From: Pogonophryne albipinna
Lineage: Eukaryota > Chordata > Actinopteri > Perciformes > Artedidraconidae
Direction of reading: 5' to 3'
Length of the DNA: 64,000 bases
Assembly: GCA_028583405.1 (NCBI GenBank)
Contig: CM053249.1
Location: forward strand, 36,593,985 to 36,657,984
Of the stretch, positions 37,304 through 46,765 are shown piece by piece (the first letter of the stretch is position 1; every line of letters begins with the position of its first letter). Below the pieces are notes generated by a model. It did not search any database and was not told the origin of the DNA. It saw only the letters and a program-made list of their open reading frames with translations. A program made the position numbers and the translations under genes.

Positions 37304-38806
37304 TAGGGATGTAACGATACCAAAAACTCACGGTACGATAATATCGCGATAACAAGTCCACGGTACGGTATTTATCGCGATATTGAATAATAAAGAAAAA
37401 AAAAAAAAAATTCAATACAATTTTTTTTTTACTCGGAAAATGTTTCTTTATTAAATAATAAATCTGATTTGTACAGCATTTTAGTAGGATAGCAGTATTG
37501 TCAAAAACAAAGTGACAGTAACAGACTGGAACAAGAAAACCAGTGTTTTTGTTCCTATAGTACTACCAAACAAAGTAGGCATTTTCTTTGTGCCACTGCA
37601 TCTCACAAATAAACAAGGACATTTAATAATCAGACCCTGCAATAAAATAAATCAAGTTTCACTTTAGTTTTTCAAGTAACTCAACTCAAACTCACTAGTC
37701 ACTCACTAGGCATCATCAGACAGGTTTTTAGGAATATGAGAATGTCCACATTTCCAGGTATTTATAAGCTGGGTTGTTTGGGCGTTTACAATATCCCCTG
37801 CTCTGGAAAAAACTCTCTTGCTTGGTACTGATGTTGCTGGGACAGCAGTGGTCGCGTTAACCGAATATTTTATTTAACAATGACGGAAAAATCTGAAAGC
37901 AGTCTGTCATTTTGACAGATTAGAACAAACTCGGAACAGCGCCAACGTTTCCCCGCAGCGAGGCTCTGGTGTTATGCCGTGTTATGCATGCCCTCCAAAA
38001 GGAAATTATATAGTTTCCAAACCGTACTTTGCCGTACAGATCAATACATGTCCGGGAGGTTTTGCTTTACGCTGTGCACGCTCCCGCGAGGTGCATCATG
38101 CACACACGGCATAACACCGCCCCCCCCTCTTGACAGATCACGAGCGTGCTCTCTCGTGAACAGTGCTATGTTATAAAGCCGTGGAGGGCGGGAGTTTATA
38201 AACCAAAGAGTAACCGCCCTTACGGGACGCTGTAATAAGTAAAGCGAACGCACCCGCAAGGACACCTGGCCTCCTATTGGTTGAGGGATTTTGACAGGAT
38301 TGTTGCACAAAAGTTTCGAGCGCGCCCAGAATAAATCTGAGAGCAGAACAACAAATCTGTAAGCAGCAATATATCTGAGTGCAAGCGTACAGTTTGAGCA
38401 GAAGCAGAGCAAAGTGCAAGCAGGCACTGTTTGAGTGCGACGACAGGGTTTGAGGGAAATAAATACATAAAGTATGCTCTCAAATTTAAATACCACGCTC
38501 TTGAATAAAGATAGGGAATAACCCCCATATAAATACGATGTCCTTTTGTGTTCTGTTGTTTTATGTTCATGTTGTAACCTACTTGCTGCCATGTTGGACA
38601 GGTCTCTCTTGAAAAAGAGATCGATGATCTCAATGGGACCATCTGGTTAAATAAAGGTTTAAAAAAAAAAAAGTGTTTTAAAAAAAATATTATTTTTTTT
38701 TAAAAACTTTTTTTTTTTATCGCGGTAGATTTTGTCAGTCTCACGACGGTATCGGGACGTTTATTTACCGCGATACCGCGATATTCGGTATATCGTTACA
38801 TCCCTA
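37304..38806. mobile_element. hAT non-autonomous element in Rex3-like RT
   Basis: The termini tagggatgtaacgata and tatcgttacatcccta form a perfect 16-bp inverted repeat. The TSD gttgttac is identical on both sides (37296-37303 and 38807-38814). Inner 'gcgatat' tracts repeat the inverted symmetry. An L2-like LINE tail is nested at ~38480-38672. There is no transposase. Confidence 0.95.
38480..38672 (+). repeat. L2-type LINE 3' tail
   Basis: It contains 'cttgaaaaagagatcgatga', 'tctcaatgggacc' and 'ggttaaataaagg' followed by an A run. I know this hairpin-plus-tail layout from L2/Maui-type fish LINEs. The 5' limit is approximate. Confidence 0.6.
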
Positions 38807-39105
38807 GTTGTTACCCCAAGTGAAGGAGTTCAAGTATCTCGGGGTCTTGTTCTCGAGTGAGGGAACAATGGAGCGTGAGATGGGCCGGAGAATCGGAGCA
38901 GCGGGAGCGGTACTGCAGTCGCTTTACCGCACCGTTGTGACGAAAAGAGAGCTGAGCCAGAAGGCAAAGCTCTCTGTCTACCGGGCCATTTTCGTTCCTA
39001 CCCTCACCTATGGTCATGAAGGATGGGTCATGACCGAAAGGACGAGATCGCGGATACAAGCGGCCGAGATGGGTTTTCTCCGCAGGGTAGCTGGTGTCTC
39101 CCTTA

Positions 39106-39423
39106 CGGCCCGTCCACACAGCGGCGTGCGTTGAAGCTTCCAACGCTTCTGCCCATTCACTTTGAATGGGGTGAAGTCACTTTTAGCCGAACTGCATTTT
39201 GGGAAGCGACGTGGAGCGTTGCGACTCAAAAGTTGAGCAATGTTCAACTTTTGACGCCTCGACGGAGGCGTCAGCCAATCGAATCATATGCCAGTACAAG
39301 CTCTAGCCAATCAAACCGCGTGCTTGTGTGTCTGGGGCGGGAGATTCATGTGATTGGTTGTTGGTCGAGTGTCAGACACGCCCGCCGGCAAGCGTCAACG
39401 CACGCCGCTGTCTGGACGGGCCG
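39106..39423. mobile_element. Harbinger-like MITE, 318 bp
   Basis: The inverted ends cggcccgtcc and ggacgggccg continue for about 29 bp with 'agcggcgtgcgttga' and its inverse. The TSD is tta at 39103-39105 and 39424-39426. The RT frame reads straight across the empty site. Confidence 0.9.
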
Positions 39424-39829
39424 TTAGTGATAAGATGAGAAGTTCGGTCATCCGGGAGGGACTCGGAGTTGAGCCGCTCCTCCTTCGCGTCGAAAGGAGT
39501 CAGTTGAGGTGGTTCGGGCACCTAGTTAGGATGCCACCTGGGCGCCTCCCTAGGGAGGTGTTCCAGGCACGTCCAGCTGGGAAGAGACCAAGGGGTAGAC
39601 CTAGGACCAGGTGGAGGGATTATATCTCTTCGCTGGCCTGGGAGCGCCTTGGGATCCCCCAGTCAGAGGTGGTTGATGTCGCCAGGGAAAGGAAAGTTTG
39701 GGGCTCTCTGCTGGAACTGTTACCCCCGCGACCCGACCACGGATAAGCGGGAGAAGATGGATGGATGGAGGTCCCATGGACCGGAAGTAGATGGGCGTGA
39801 CTTCGCCACTCTATAAGGAGGAAGTGGTG

Positions 39830-40608
39830 GGGGGGGGCTTCCTGTGGGTGCATGAATCTAATGACATTGTTAATTACAACTAAAACATTATTGCAACTCA
39901 GTCAGTGTCAGCGGATCCAAACGGACATACACTAGATACAGGTTGTGTTCATGACCTATGACCAAATCAATCAAGGATATATTAATCAAGTGGATGTTTT
40001 CAAATGTCTTGTTTTGCCCCACCAACAGTCTGCAACTCAATTGTTTTGTTTATTTGATTATTGTAGAAGATAAATACGGAAAAAAAAATCGCATTTTTAA
40101 CCAGAATAAATCCATATCCAGTTGTTTTTGGTAAATAAAATGACATTCTGAGACTGTTTCTGCCCACGCTCTCTGAACGACAAAAGTTCAGTTAAGTCTT
40201 TTTGTGGTTTCTTTTTCAGTTGATCTATAATCCATCATCACTGCTTCATTATAAATGTAAACACTCTGAGAATTGCAACACAAATATTTTCCTATTTTAG
40301 CGATTATTGAAAAATGACTAGTGATTTCTAAATATTTGTTTCTGATGCTTCACTCAATGCTTTCCCAATTTCTGTTGGGTCTCATTACTTGGCTCTATTT
40401 CTGTCGCCCCCCCCCGTTGGGGACTTCAAAGTGCAGGCCAGCCGGGGAGAGGCCTTAATTATCCACTCGCCTTGAAACTCACGCCAAATCACAAGTTCTG
40501 CTCACTCTTGCCTCCCTCACACTAATTGTGGTTCTGGAAGTTTTTGCTCCTCCTCTGCAGAAAAAGAAGATACAATTAAGACCAAGTAGGTGAGAATACT
40601 CTGAAATG
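39830..40608. other. No gene; one conserved-element-like tract
   Basis: No coding frame is seen. The stretch 40420-40560 is repeat-free, of balanced composition and contains 'gccttaattatccactcgcc'. It is a possible conserved non-coding element, by appearance only. Confidence 0.3.
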
Positions 40609-40668
40609 TTAACCTGTTAAGCCCTGAGCCTGTTTTTCAGGTCTCAGGCTCGAAAATGACATTCCCAG

Positions 40669-41051
40669 TGTCAGGGTGTGTGCAGCAAGCAGGACCCAAA
40701 TGCAGATTAAAGTGCAAAACCTTTATTTCAAGGATAACTCAATAAACGTAGCCAAAACAGAACACTCACCGGTGAACTCAGTCACTAACGAAAGAAGCAC
40801 CAACACTGAACACAGGAAGAGACAAGACTAAATACAGGGCGGGGTAATCACGGGACGAGAAACAGCTGGGCAGGGGAGGAGAAACACAAGGACAACAGGT
40901 GAACACAATCAGACACTTAGACACACCAGGGGACTAACGACGGGAGGAAAAACACAAGGAAAAGGACCAGACAATAAACAGGGAGGAAACATGACGGCAA
41001 ACACCCAAACATACCAAACCACAAACGTGACACAACAAGAGAATCGTGACA
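40669..41051 (-). repeat. 3' LTR of the non-autonomous element
   Basis: 383 bp, with TGTCAGGG in place of TGTCACGG at its outer end. The internal ORF stops inside it, at 40909. Confidence 0.9.
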
Positions 41052-44000
41052 GAACCCCCCCCTCAAGGGACGGATCCCAGACGTCCCCAAAAACCACAAA
41101 AGTCCAAAACCCCAAGCAGGGTGGGTGGAGGGGGTCTGGAGGACGGGTCTCGGGCGGACGGCCCGGGGGCAAGGCAGAGACCAAGGAGGGGGTCTCGGGC
41201 GGACGGCCCGGGGGCAAGGCAGAGACCAAAGAGGGGGTCTCGGGCGGACGGCCCGGGGGCAAGGCAGAGACCAAGGAGGGGGTCTCGGGCGGACGGCCCG
41301 GGGGCAAGGCAGAGACCAAGGAGGGGGTCTCGGGCGGACGGCCCGGGGGAAAGGCAGAGACCATGGAGGGGCGAAGGCAGCGGCAAGAAAAGTCAGGGGC
41401 CCGGGCTCGAGGGCGAAGACCGCAGCACTCAGGGGGCCGGGCTCGAGGCCGAAGACCGCGGCTCTCAGGGGGCCGGGCTCGAGGGCGAAGACCGGACAGC
41501 TCCGGAGGCCGGGCAGGAAGGCGCTGACGGGACAGCTCCGGAGGCCGGACAGGAACCAGAGCCGGTGGGACAGGCTTCGGCAGGATCCCCCACGGAAGAG
41601 GACCAGGAGTTGGCAGGACCCCCGGCGAGACAGGTAACGGCGGGACCTCCAACGGAACAGGACGTAGGGCTGGCAGGACCCCCGGCAGAAGAGTCGTCGG
41701 CGGGACCCCTAACGGGACAGGACACAGGGTTGGCAGGACCCCCGGCAGGAGAGCAGTCGTCGGGACCTCCAACGGCACAGGACATGGGGTTGGCAGGACC
41801 CCCGGCAGAAGAGTAGTCGGCGGGGCCTCCAACGGCACAGGACATGGGGTTGGCAGGACCCCCGGCAGAAGAGTAGTCGGCGGGGCCTCCAACGGCACAG
41901 GACACAGGGTTGGCAGGACCCCCGGCAGAAGAGTAGTCGGCGGGTCCTCCAACGGCACAGGACATGGGGTTGGCAGGACCCCCGGCAGAAGAGTAGTCGG
42001 CGGGGCCTCCAACGGCACAGGACACGGGGTTGGCAGGACCCCCGGCAGAAGAGTAGTCGGCGGGGCCTCCAACGGCACAGGACAAAGGGTTGGCAGGACC
42101 CCCGGCAGGAGAGTAGTCGGCGGGGCCTCCAACGGCACAGGACATAGAGCTGGCAGGACCCCCGGCAGAAGAGTAGTCGGCGGGGCCTCCAACGGCACAG
42201 GACATAGAGCTGGCAGGACCCCCGGCAGAAGAGTAGTCGGCGGGGCCTCCAACGACATAGGACACGGGGTTGGCAGGACCCCCGGCAGGAGAGTAGTCGG
42301 CGGGGCCTCCAACGGCACAGGACATAGAGTTGGCAGGACCCCCAGCGGAACCTCCAACGACACTTGGGTAGGGACTTGAGTGGGAACTCGATCAGAGACT
42401 CGAGAGGTGACTCGAGAGGGAACTCGAGAGGTGACTTGAGAGGGGACTCGAGAAGAGACTCGAGAGGGGACCTGAGAGGGAACTCGAGAGGTGACTTGAG
42501 AGGGAACTCGAGAGGTGACTCGAGAGGGAACTCGATAGGGAACTCGAGAGAGGGCTTGAGAGGAGACTCGAGAGGGGATTTGAGAGGTGACTCGAGAGGT
42601 GACTCGATAGGAGACTCGAGAGGGGACTCGAGAGGGGACTTGAGAGGGGACTTGAGAGGGGACTCGAGAAGAGACTCGAGAGGGGACCTGAGAGGGAACT
42701 TGAGAGGGATCTCGAGAGGGAGCTTGAGAGGGAACTCGAGAGGAGACTCGAGAGGTTACTCGAGAGGAGACTCGAGAGGTTACTTGAGAGGGGACTCGGG
42801 TAGGAACTTGAGAGGAGACTCGAGAGAGGACTTGAGAGGGAACACGGGAGGATACTTGAGAGGGACCTCGAGAGGGGACTCGAGAGGGGACTAGAGAGGG
42901 AACTTGAGAGGGGACTCGAGAGGGAACTCGAGAGGGAACTCGAGAGGAGACTTGAGAGGGGACTCGAGAGAGGACTAGAGAGGGAACTGGAGAGGGAACT
43001 GGAGAGGGGACTGGAGAGGGTACTCGAGAGGGAACTGGAGAGGGGACTCGAGAGGGAACTGGAGAGGGGACTCGAGAGGGAACTGGAGAGGGGACTCGAG
43101 AGGGAACTAGAGAGGGAACTTGAGAGGGAACTTGAGAGGGGACTCGAGAGAGGACTAGAGAGGGAACTGGAGAGGGAACTGGAGAGGGGACTGGTGAGGG
43201 GACTGGAGAGGGGACTCGAGAGGGAACTGGAGAGGGGACTTGTGTCGGTCGGTACGCCGCCAGGACTCGGGGAGCTGGTGTAGGCTGGAGAGCCAACAGG
43301 AGACGAGGTGCTGGAGTCGGCCGGTACGCCGACAGGACTCGGGGAGCTGGCGTCGGCTGGGGAGCCAGCAGGAGACGAGGTGCTGGAGTCGGCCGGTACG
43401 CCGACAGGACACGGGGAGCTGGCGTCGGCTGGGGAGCCAGCAGGAGACGAGGTGCTGGAGTCGACCGGTACGCCGACAGGACACAGGGAGCTGGTGTTGG
43501 CTGGAGAGCCAACAGGAGACGAGGTGCTGGAGTCGGCCGGTACGCCGACAGGACACGGGGAGCTGGCGTCGGCTGGGGAGCCAGCAGGAGACGAGGTGCT
43601 GGAGTCGGCCGGTACGCCGACAGGACACGGGGAGCTGGTGTTGGCTGGAGAGCCAACAGGAGACGAGGTGCTGGAGTCGGCCGGTACGCCGACAGGACTC
43701 GGGGAGCTGGCGTCGGCCGGTACGCCAGTCCTGGAGCCGAAACTGGAGTCGGGACCATGGCTACTGGGGCCGGTGCTGAGGCTGGAACTGGAGTCGCTGG
43801 AACCGGAACAGAGGCCTGGACCATGGCTGCGTGGGCCAGGTAATCGAGCAAGTGAACATAGCTCTGCGGGCCGGTACTGGTGCATGGATCCATGGCTGTG
43901 GAAACCGGAACTGAAGCCGGGACCATGGCTGTTGGAGCACGGGCTGGAATCCTGGCCCTGCGTCTCCTAGAGGCTTTTTGGAGACTCTGTGGACCTCCAA

Positions 44001-44232
44001 CAGGACAACTTGTGAAGCGTTGTAGCCACTTAGGCAACGAACTCCTCAACCAAGGCATTTCAGCCACCTCCATTCGTGCCTTTTCGAGGATAGCCTCTTT
44101 GTCCCTTCTAGAAGAGGCTCCTTTCCACTCGGCATGATAACATTGTAGAGAAAAGTCTAGATCGAACAGATCCAACTCGAACTCATGAAAATCCGCTGGG
44201 TACTCAAAATCGTAAAAATCCGCTGGGTCCAT
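40909..44232 (-). CDS. Repeat-built 1107-codon ORF of the LTR element
   Basis: The chosen start is the ATG at 44232 (MDPADFYDFEYP), just inside the 5' LTR; an in-frame upstream ATG at 44298 lies in the LTR itself. Residues ~1-170 are non-repetitive: an acidic, aromatic N-terminus, then a charged helical stretch (SSRRDKEAILEKARMEVAEM) and a basic patch (KASRRRRARIPAR). Then come five tandem-repeat arrays, all Pro-rich and all in frame. The end crosses the polypurine tract and finishes in a hydrophobic tail inside the 3' LTR (CVTFVVWYVWVFAVMFPP). MDPA-type starts are common for fish gypsy Gag, so the N-terminus may derive from gag; this is inference. Whether protein is made is unknown, but ~3.3 kb without a stop through five different arrays argues for constraint or multiple-of-three expansion only. 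Confidence 0.6.
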   Translation of the reverse strand: MDPADFYDFEYPADFHEFELDLFDLDFSLQCYHAEWKGASSRRDKEAILEKARMEVAEMPWLRSSLPKWLQRFTSCPVGGPQSLQKASRRRRARIPARAPTAMVPASVPVSTAMDPCTSTGPQSYVHLLDYLAHAAMVQASVPVPATPVPASAPAPVAMVPTPVSAPGLAYRPTPAPRVLSAYRPTPAPRLLLALQPTPAPRVLSAYRPTPAPRLLLAPQPTPAPRVLSAYRPTPAPRLLLALQPTPAPCVLSAYRSTPAPRLLLAPQPTPAPRVLSAYRPTPAPRLLLAPQPTPAPRVLSAYRPTPAPRLLLALQPTPAPRVLAAYRPTQVPSPVPSRVPSPVPSPVPSPVPSPVPSLVLSRVPSQVPSQVPSLVPSRVPSPVPSRVPSPVPSRVPSPVPSRVPSPVPSPVPSPVPSLVLSRVPSQVSSRVPSRVPSRVPSQVPSLVPSRVPSRGPSQVSSRVPSQVLSRVSSQVPTRVPSQVTSRVSSRVTSRVSSRVPSQAPSRDPSQVPSQVPSRVSSRVPSQVPSQVPSRVPSRVSYRVTSRVTSQIPSRVSSQALSRVPYRVPSRVTSRVPSQVTSRVPSQVPSRVSSRVPSQVTSRVPSRVTSRVSDRVPTQVPTQVSLEVPLGVLPTLCPVPLEAPPTTLLPGVLPTPCPMSLEAPPTTLLPGVLPALCPVPLEAPPTTLLPGVLPALCPVPLEAPPTTLLPGVLPTLCPVPLEAPPTTLLPGVLPTPCPVPLEAPPTTLLPGVLPTPCPVPLEDPPTTLLPGVLPTLCPVPLEAPPTTLLPGVLPTPCPVPLEAPPTTLLPGVLPTPCPVPLEVPTTALLPGVLPTLCPVPLGVPPTTLLPGVLPALRPVPLEVPPLPVSPGVLPTPGPLPWGILPKPVPPALVPVRPPELSRQRLPARPPELSGLRPRARPPESRGLRPRARPPECCGLRPRARAPDFSCRCLRPSMVSAFPPGRPPETPSLVSALPPGRPPETPSLVSALPPGRPPETPSLVSALPPGRPPETPSLVSALPPGRPPETRPPDPLHPPCLGFWTFVVFGDVWDPSLEGGVLSRFSCCVTFVVWYVWVFAVMFPPCLLSGPFPCVFPPVVSPLVCLSV
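41052..41066 (-). other. Polypurine tract next to the 3' LTR
   Basis: On the minus strand it reads TTGAGGGGGG..TTC directly before TGTCACG. The G-rich run in front of the LTR is where plus-strand synthesis would start. Confidence 0.7.
41140..41375 (-). repeat. Tandem array E, 45-bp unit
   Basis: Five copies of a 15-codon unit (PPGRPPETPSLVSAL), nearly identical, which suggests recent homogenisation. Confidence 0.93.
41395..41580 (-). repeat. Tandem array D, 36-bp unit
   Basis: About five copies of a 12-codon unit (RARPPESRGLRP-like) rich in Arg and Pro. Edges are approximate. Confidence 0.85.
41605..42363 (-). repeat. Tandem array C, 60-bp unit
   Basis: About 12 copies of a 20-codon unit with PPTTLLPGVLPTPCPVPLEA-type translation. 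Period 60 bp is exact over most of the array. Confidence 0.92.
42364..43244 (-). repeat. Tandem array B, 12-bp unit
   Basis: About 70 copies of a 12-bp unit of 'ctcgagagggga' type, coding for the tetrapeptide PS(R/Q/L/P)V. The unit length keeps other frames open as well (a Ser-Leu-rich minus frame and a Gly-Asp-Ser-Arg plus frame). Confidence 0.92.
43245..43735 (-). repeat. Tandem array A, 72-bp unit
   Basis: About six copies of a 24-codon unit coding for two PTPAPR-containing halves (e.g. QPTPAPRVLSAYRPTPAPR). Copies differ by a few substitutions. Confidence 0.9.
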
Positions 44233-44249
44233 TGTTGGTTGGTGCTTTC

Positions 44250-44632
44250 TGTCACGGTGTGTGCAACAAGCAGGACCCAAATGCAGATTAAAGTGCAAAA
44301 CCTTTATTTCAAGGATAACTCAATAAACGTAGCCAAAACAGAACACTCACCGGTGAACTCAGTCACTAACGAAAGAAGCACCAACACTGAACACAGGAAG
44401 AGACAAGACTAAATACAGGGCGGGGTAATCACGGGACGAGAAACAGCTGGGCAGGGGAGGAGAAACACAAGGACAACAGGTGAACACAATCAGACACTTA
44501 GACACACCAGGGGACTAACGACGGGAGGAAAAACACAAGGAAAAGGACCAGACAATAAACAGGGAGGAAACATGACGGCAAACACCCAAACATACCAAAC
44601 CACAAACGTGACACAACAAGAGAATCGTGACA
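44250..44632 (-). repeat. 5' LTR of the non-autonomous element
   Basis: 383 bp, nearly identical to 40669-41051. The outer hexamers TGTCAC and GTGACA form the usual short inverted LTR ends. Near-identity of the LTRs implies a recent insertion. Confidence 0.9.
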
Positions 44633-45490
44633 CCCAGAACAAATGACCATATCTTCCCTTCTAAAAGGAGTAAATTAATAATCTTTTTTCTCAAAGCAAG
44701 GTTAAACCTGTGAGTTGGATGTAGAAAAGTCAGAATGAATATAGATGTTTTTATTTTAAAGTAAATTCAGATTGAACATAGTAAAAAAATGTAAATGATG
44801 GTGTCCGTCCAAAAAAAAAACATTACTGATAGTGAAAACCACCCTTGAATGATGGGATAGTAGACTAAACGCTTTAGGAATCCAAACTATAACGTATAAT
44901 AAGCACTCTGTATCAAGATTGATGCAAAGCAAGTGAAATTTGACCTTTTTAGAGAGATTTAGAAAAAAAAACCTCTTCTGGGTTCATTTGGGTGGATTTT
45001 CAATATCTCTGGAACCCATTGGTCGATTTTGATGATTGACATCTCTTTTTAACCGTTAGAGCCAATGGAATCGAGGGGAAGTTCCTCAAATCCATCTAAA
45101 CATTACCCATTGGTGAATGGTGATGCGTAGCCAGAATGCTCAAAACCGGAAGCTGTCATACACTCTCGTAGCTATCATAATAGCTATATATGAAAACTCA
45201 GTTTTTGCCATAAATATGACGATGGATTATCAGTAATCATTTCAAAGTGACACAGACACATTGGATTAACCTGTGGATTAACCTTCAGCAGCGTTGTTAT
45301 CGTTTTAATGCCATTGAACACAACTTTTGATCAGAACAACAGCATAGGTCAGACAATGTCCCGTGTTTGCTCCGTAAAGCTCTGTGTTGTGATGTCTGTG
45401 TGTGCTTCCCACAGTTCTGATCGCTCAGTGATGATACCCCTAGAATCTGTGGAATTTCAGCTTGCTAATCGATTTAGACGCTTCTTGTGA

Positions 45491-45590
45491 GACTTGTGTT
45501 TTGTTTCGGTAAAAATGGTTCATATCGTCAGTTAGCTGAGTTTCTTCCCGTTAATCGGGTATGACACATTAATAGGTTTTTAAATGTTAA
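45491..45590 (+). repeat. Diverged copy of the 2115-2210 repeat
   Basis: It shares 'gctgagtttcttcccgttaa' and its left neighbour. The ~35 bp to the right are present in inverted orientation compared with 2176-2210. It lies inside the piggyBac-like element. Confidence 0.6.
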
Positions 45591-45641
45591 GAAGCCCTGA
45601 GACACAGACGCGGGCGGGGGCCTCCGGGTTGAACAGGTTAA

Positions 45642-46765
45642 ATGATGACAAAGTAACTGTCTTTATTTTAGGGAGCTGATTTCTATTTCTAAATCTTTCA
45701 TGTCACAAGAAATGCATACAGACACAAAAAGCATTCAATGAGCCAATTAAAAAAAAGATCATGAACTCCTTTCTCCCTAAAAATCAACCCTTAAATGCTG
45801 TGCTCATATGTGCTCGTTTTCATGCTTTCATAATATATAACACAAAATGATTGTAGATTTGTACAATAACATTTTGATTTGTCTAAAGAAATTACATTGT
45901 CATTGAGAGAAAGCCAGAGGTTTCTGACTCGTGTGAAGATGTGGCTATGATAGTGATCCTTGAAGCAATATCTCTGAAACCATTAAGACCTGTAGCCAGT
46001 CTATAAGGAAGGTCAGGCAGCTTCATTTCAGCAATAAAGCCTAGCCTATTGAACTCAAACGTTGACCCGCAATGCACACATTACGTATTACTGTGAAGAG
46101 CACATAAAAACACAGACAGAAAATAGTAACAAGGTTTTTAAAAATGTGTTTTACTAGTTTGAAAGTGGCCGATAGCTGCTACGCTGTATATTTTTATTGA
46201 AACAGGTACTGATGTTAAACATATTAAATACCTTAGGATAGTATATATTTCTGCATCTACAGCAGCTCAAAAAACTAAATAAAGAATTAATAGATAGTTT
46301 TGAATAAACCGATCATTTAAACATTTAGAAACAGCTGATTTATCTTAATGAGTAATGAGGCAAAATGCTCCGAAGCGTAAAAGTTACAGGAGTACTGAGC
46401 ATTGTACTGTTATTCCTCGTCATCGCCTCTTTAGCTGTATGTGTGTTTTTCTTTTACACGTGTTGAGCTGAAGACCCTGGTAGTGTTTCATGTTGCTAAT
46501 AGAGTGTGTTCTGCACCTGCAACACTAAGCATGTTTCCATTATGTAAGGTTAAGATGACTCGTGAATCTTTTAGATAGTATAACAAAATAAAAACCCTAA
46601 AGTGTAGTGATAAACAATGTTAAGAAATCATAAAAAAGTAAGTTTTAAAAGTAAATATAAGACTTGTGCTTTTGCTGGTTTTGAAAAAGATAGAGACAAC
46701 TTTTTTTGCATGTTTAAATGTTGGGTTAGGTTTTAGTGGCCAACAAATATTAGGCCGAGTGTATT
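45642..46765. other. No gene recognised
   Basis: AT-rich sequence. No coding frame or clear repeat boundary is visible. Confidence 0.45.

Larger units (their letters stand above)
36435..39745 (+). pseudogene. Rex3-like reverse transcriptase, 5'-truncated and interrupted
   Basis: The first part, to 37288, shows GKAPGVDEIRPEML, EKAYDRVPRESLWEVL, GLRQGCALSPILFVIYID and FADDVVLMAS, which are the main RT motifs including the catalytic aspartates. After the hAT insertion the thumb-like part resumes at 38807 (VKEFKYLGVLF, LTYGHEGWVMTERTRSRIQ). After the MITE the C-terminal part follows at 39424-39745 (LRWFGHLVRMPPGRLPREVF, RGRPRTRWRDYISSLAWERL), ending at a stop. The coding sequence is little decayed apart from the two insertions. 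The N-terminal endonuclease is absent because of truncation. Confidence 0.87.
36435..39769 (+). mobile_element. Rex3-like (RTE) LINE, 5'-truncated
   Basis: A 12-bp TSD, ggtcccatggac, flanks it exactly (36423-36434 and 39770-39781). The 3' end is a short (gatg)n tail (39757-39769), the hallmark I associate with Rex3. The element begins inside the reverse transcriptase and holds a hAT element (37304-38806) and a MITE (39106-39423). Confidence 0.85.
35314..39813. mobile_element. Harbinger-like MITE (about 1.15 kb) split by a Rex3-like LINE
   Basis: The ends are tagagtgacgaagtc and gacttcgccactcta, with taa on both sides (35311-35313 and 39814-39816). The inverted arms extend well over 100 bp: 35346-35440 matches 36340-36433 in inverse, including 'acgggatcgaaagata'. 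A near-perfect small hairpin (36123-36159) lies inside. The LINE 36435-39769 sits close to its right end. Confidence 0.8.
40669..44632 (-). mobile_element. Non-autonomous LTR element with a repeat-built ORF
   Basis: Two direct 383-bp LTRs (44250-44632 and 40669-41051) start TGTCA and end CGTGACA. The 5-bp TSD cccag is perfect (40664-40668 and 44633-44637), and a related sequence without the insertion exists at ~46812. The orientation (minus) is set by the long ORF, whose ATG lies 18 bp inside the 5' LTR, and by a G-rich polypurine tract just before the 3' LTR. There is no protease, reverse transcriptase, RNase H or integrase, so it must have been mobilised in trans, probably by a gypsy-type partner. 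Confidence 0.88.
40613..45637. mobile_element. piggyBac-like non-autonomous element hosting the LTR element
   Basis: TTAA flanks both sides (40609-40612 and 45638-45641). The termini cctgttaagccc and ...ttgaacagg share a short inverted repeat. Without the LTR element the body is about 1.06 kb. A truncated second copy (46766-46995) repeats its left portion. No transposase is seen. Short TIR plus TTAA fits piggyBac, but the TIR is only ~6 bp, so the superfamily is provisional. Confidence 0.6.

Noticed and set aside
41140..42363. CRISPR-like array because of regular repeats
   Set aside because: Repeats are contiguous without unique spacers, lie in an ORF of an LTR element, and the genome is vertebrate.
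42392..43885. 497-codon Ser-Leu-rich frame and several plus-strand frames in the LTR element
   Set aside because: Units divisible by three keep several frames open. Only the frame from 44232 links the unique N-terminus, all five arrays and the tail.
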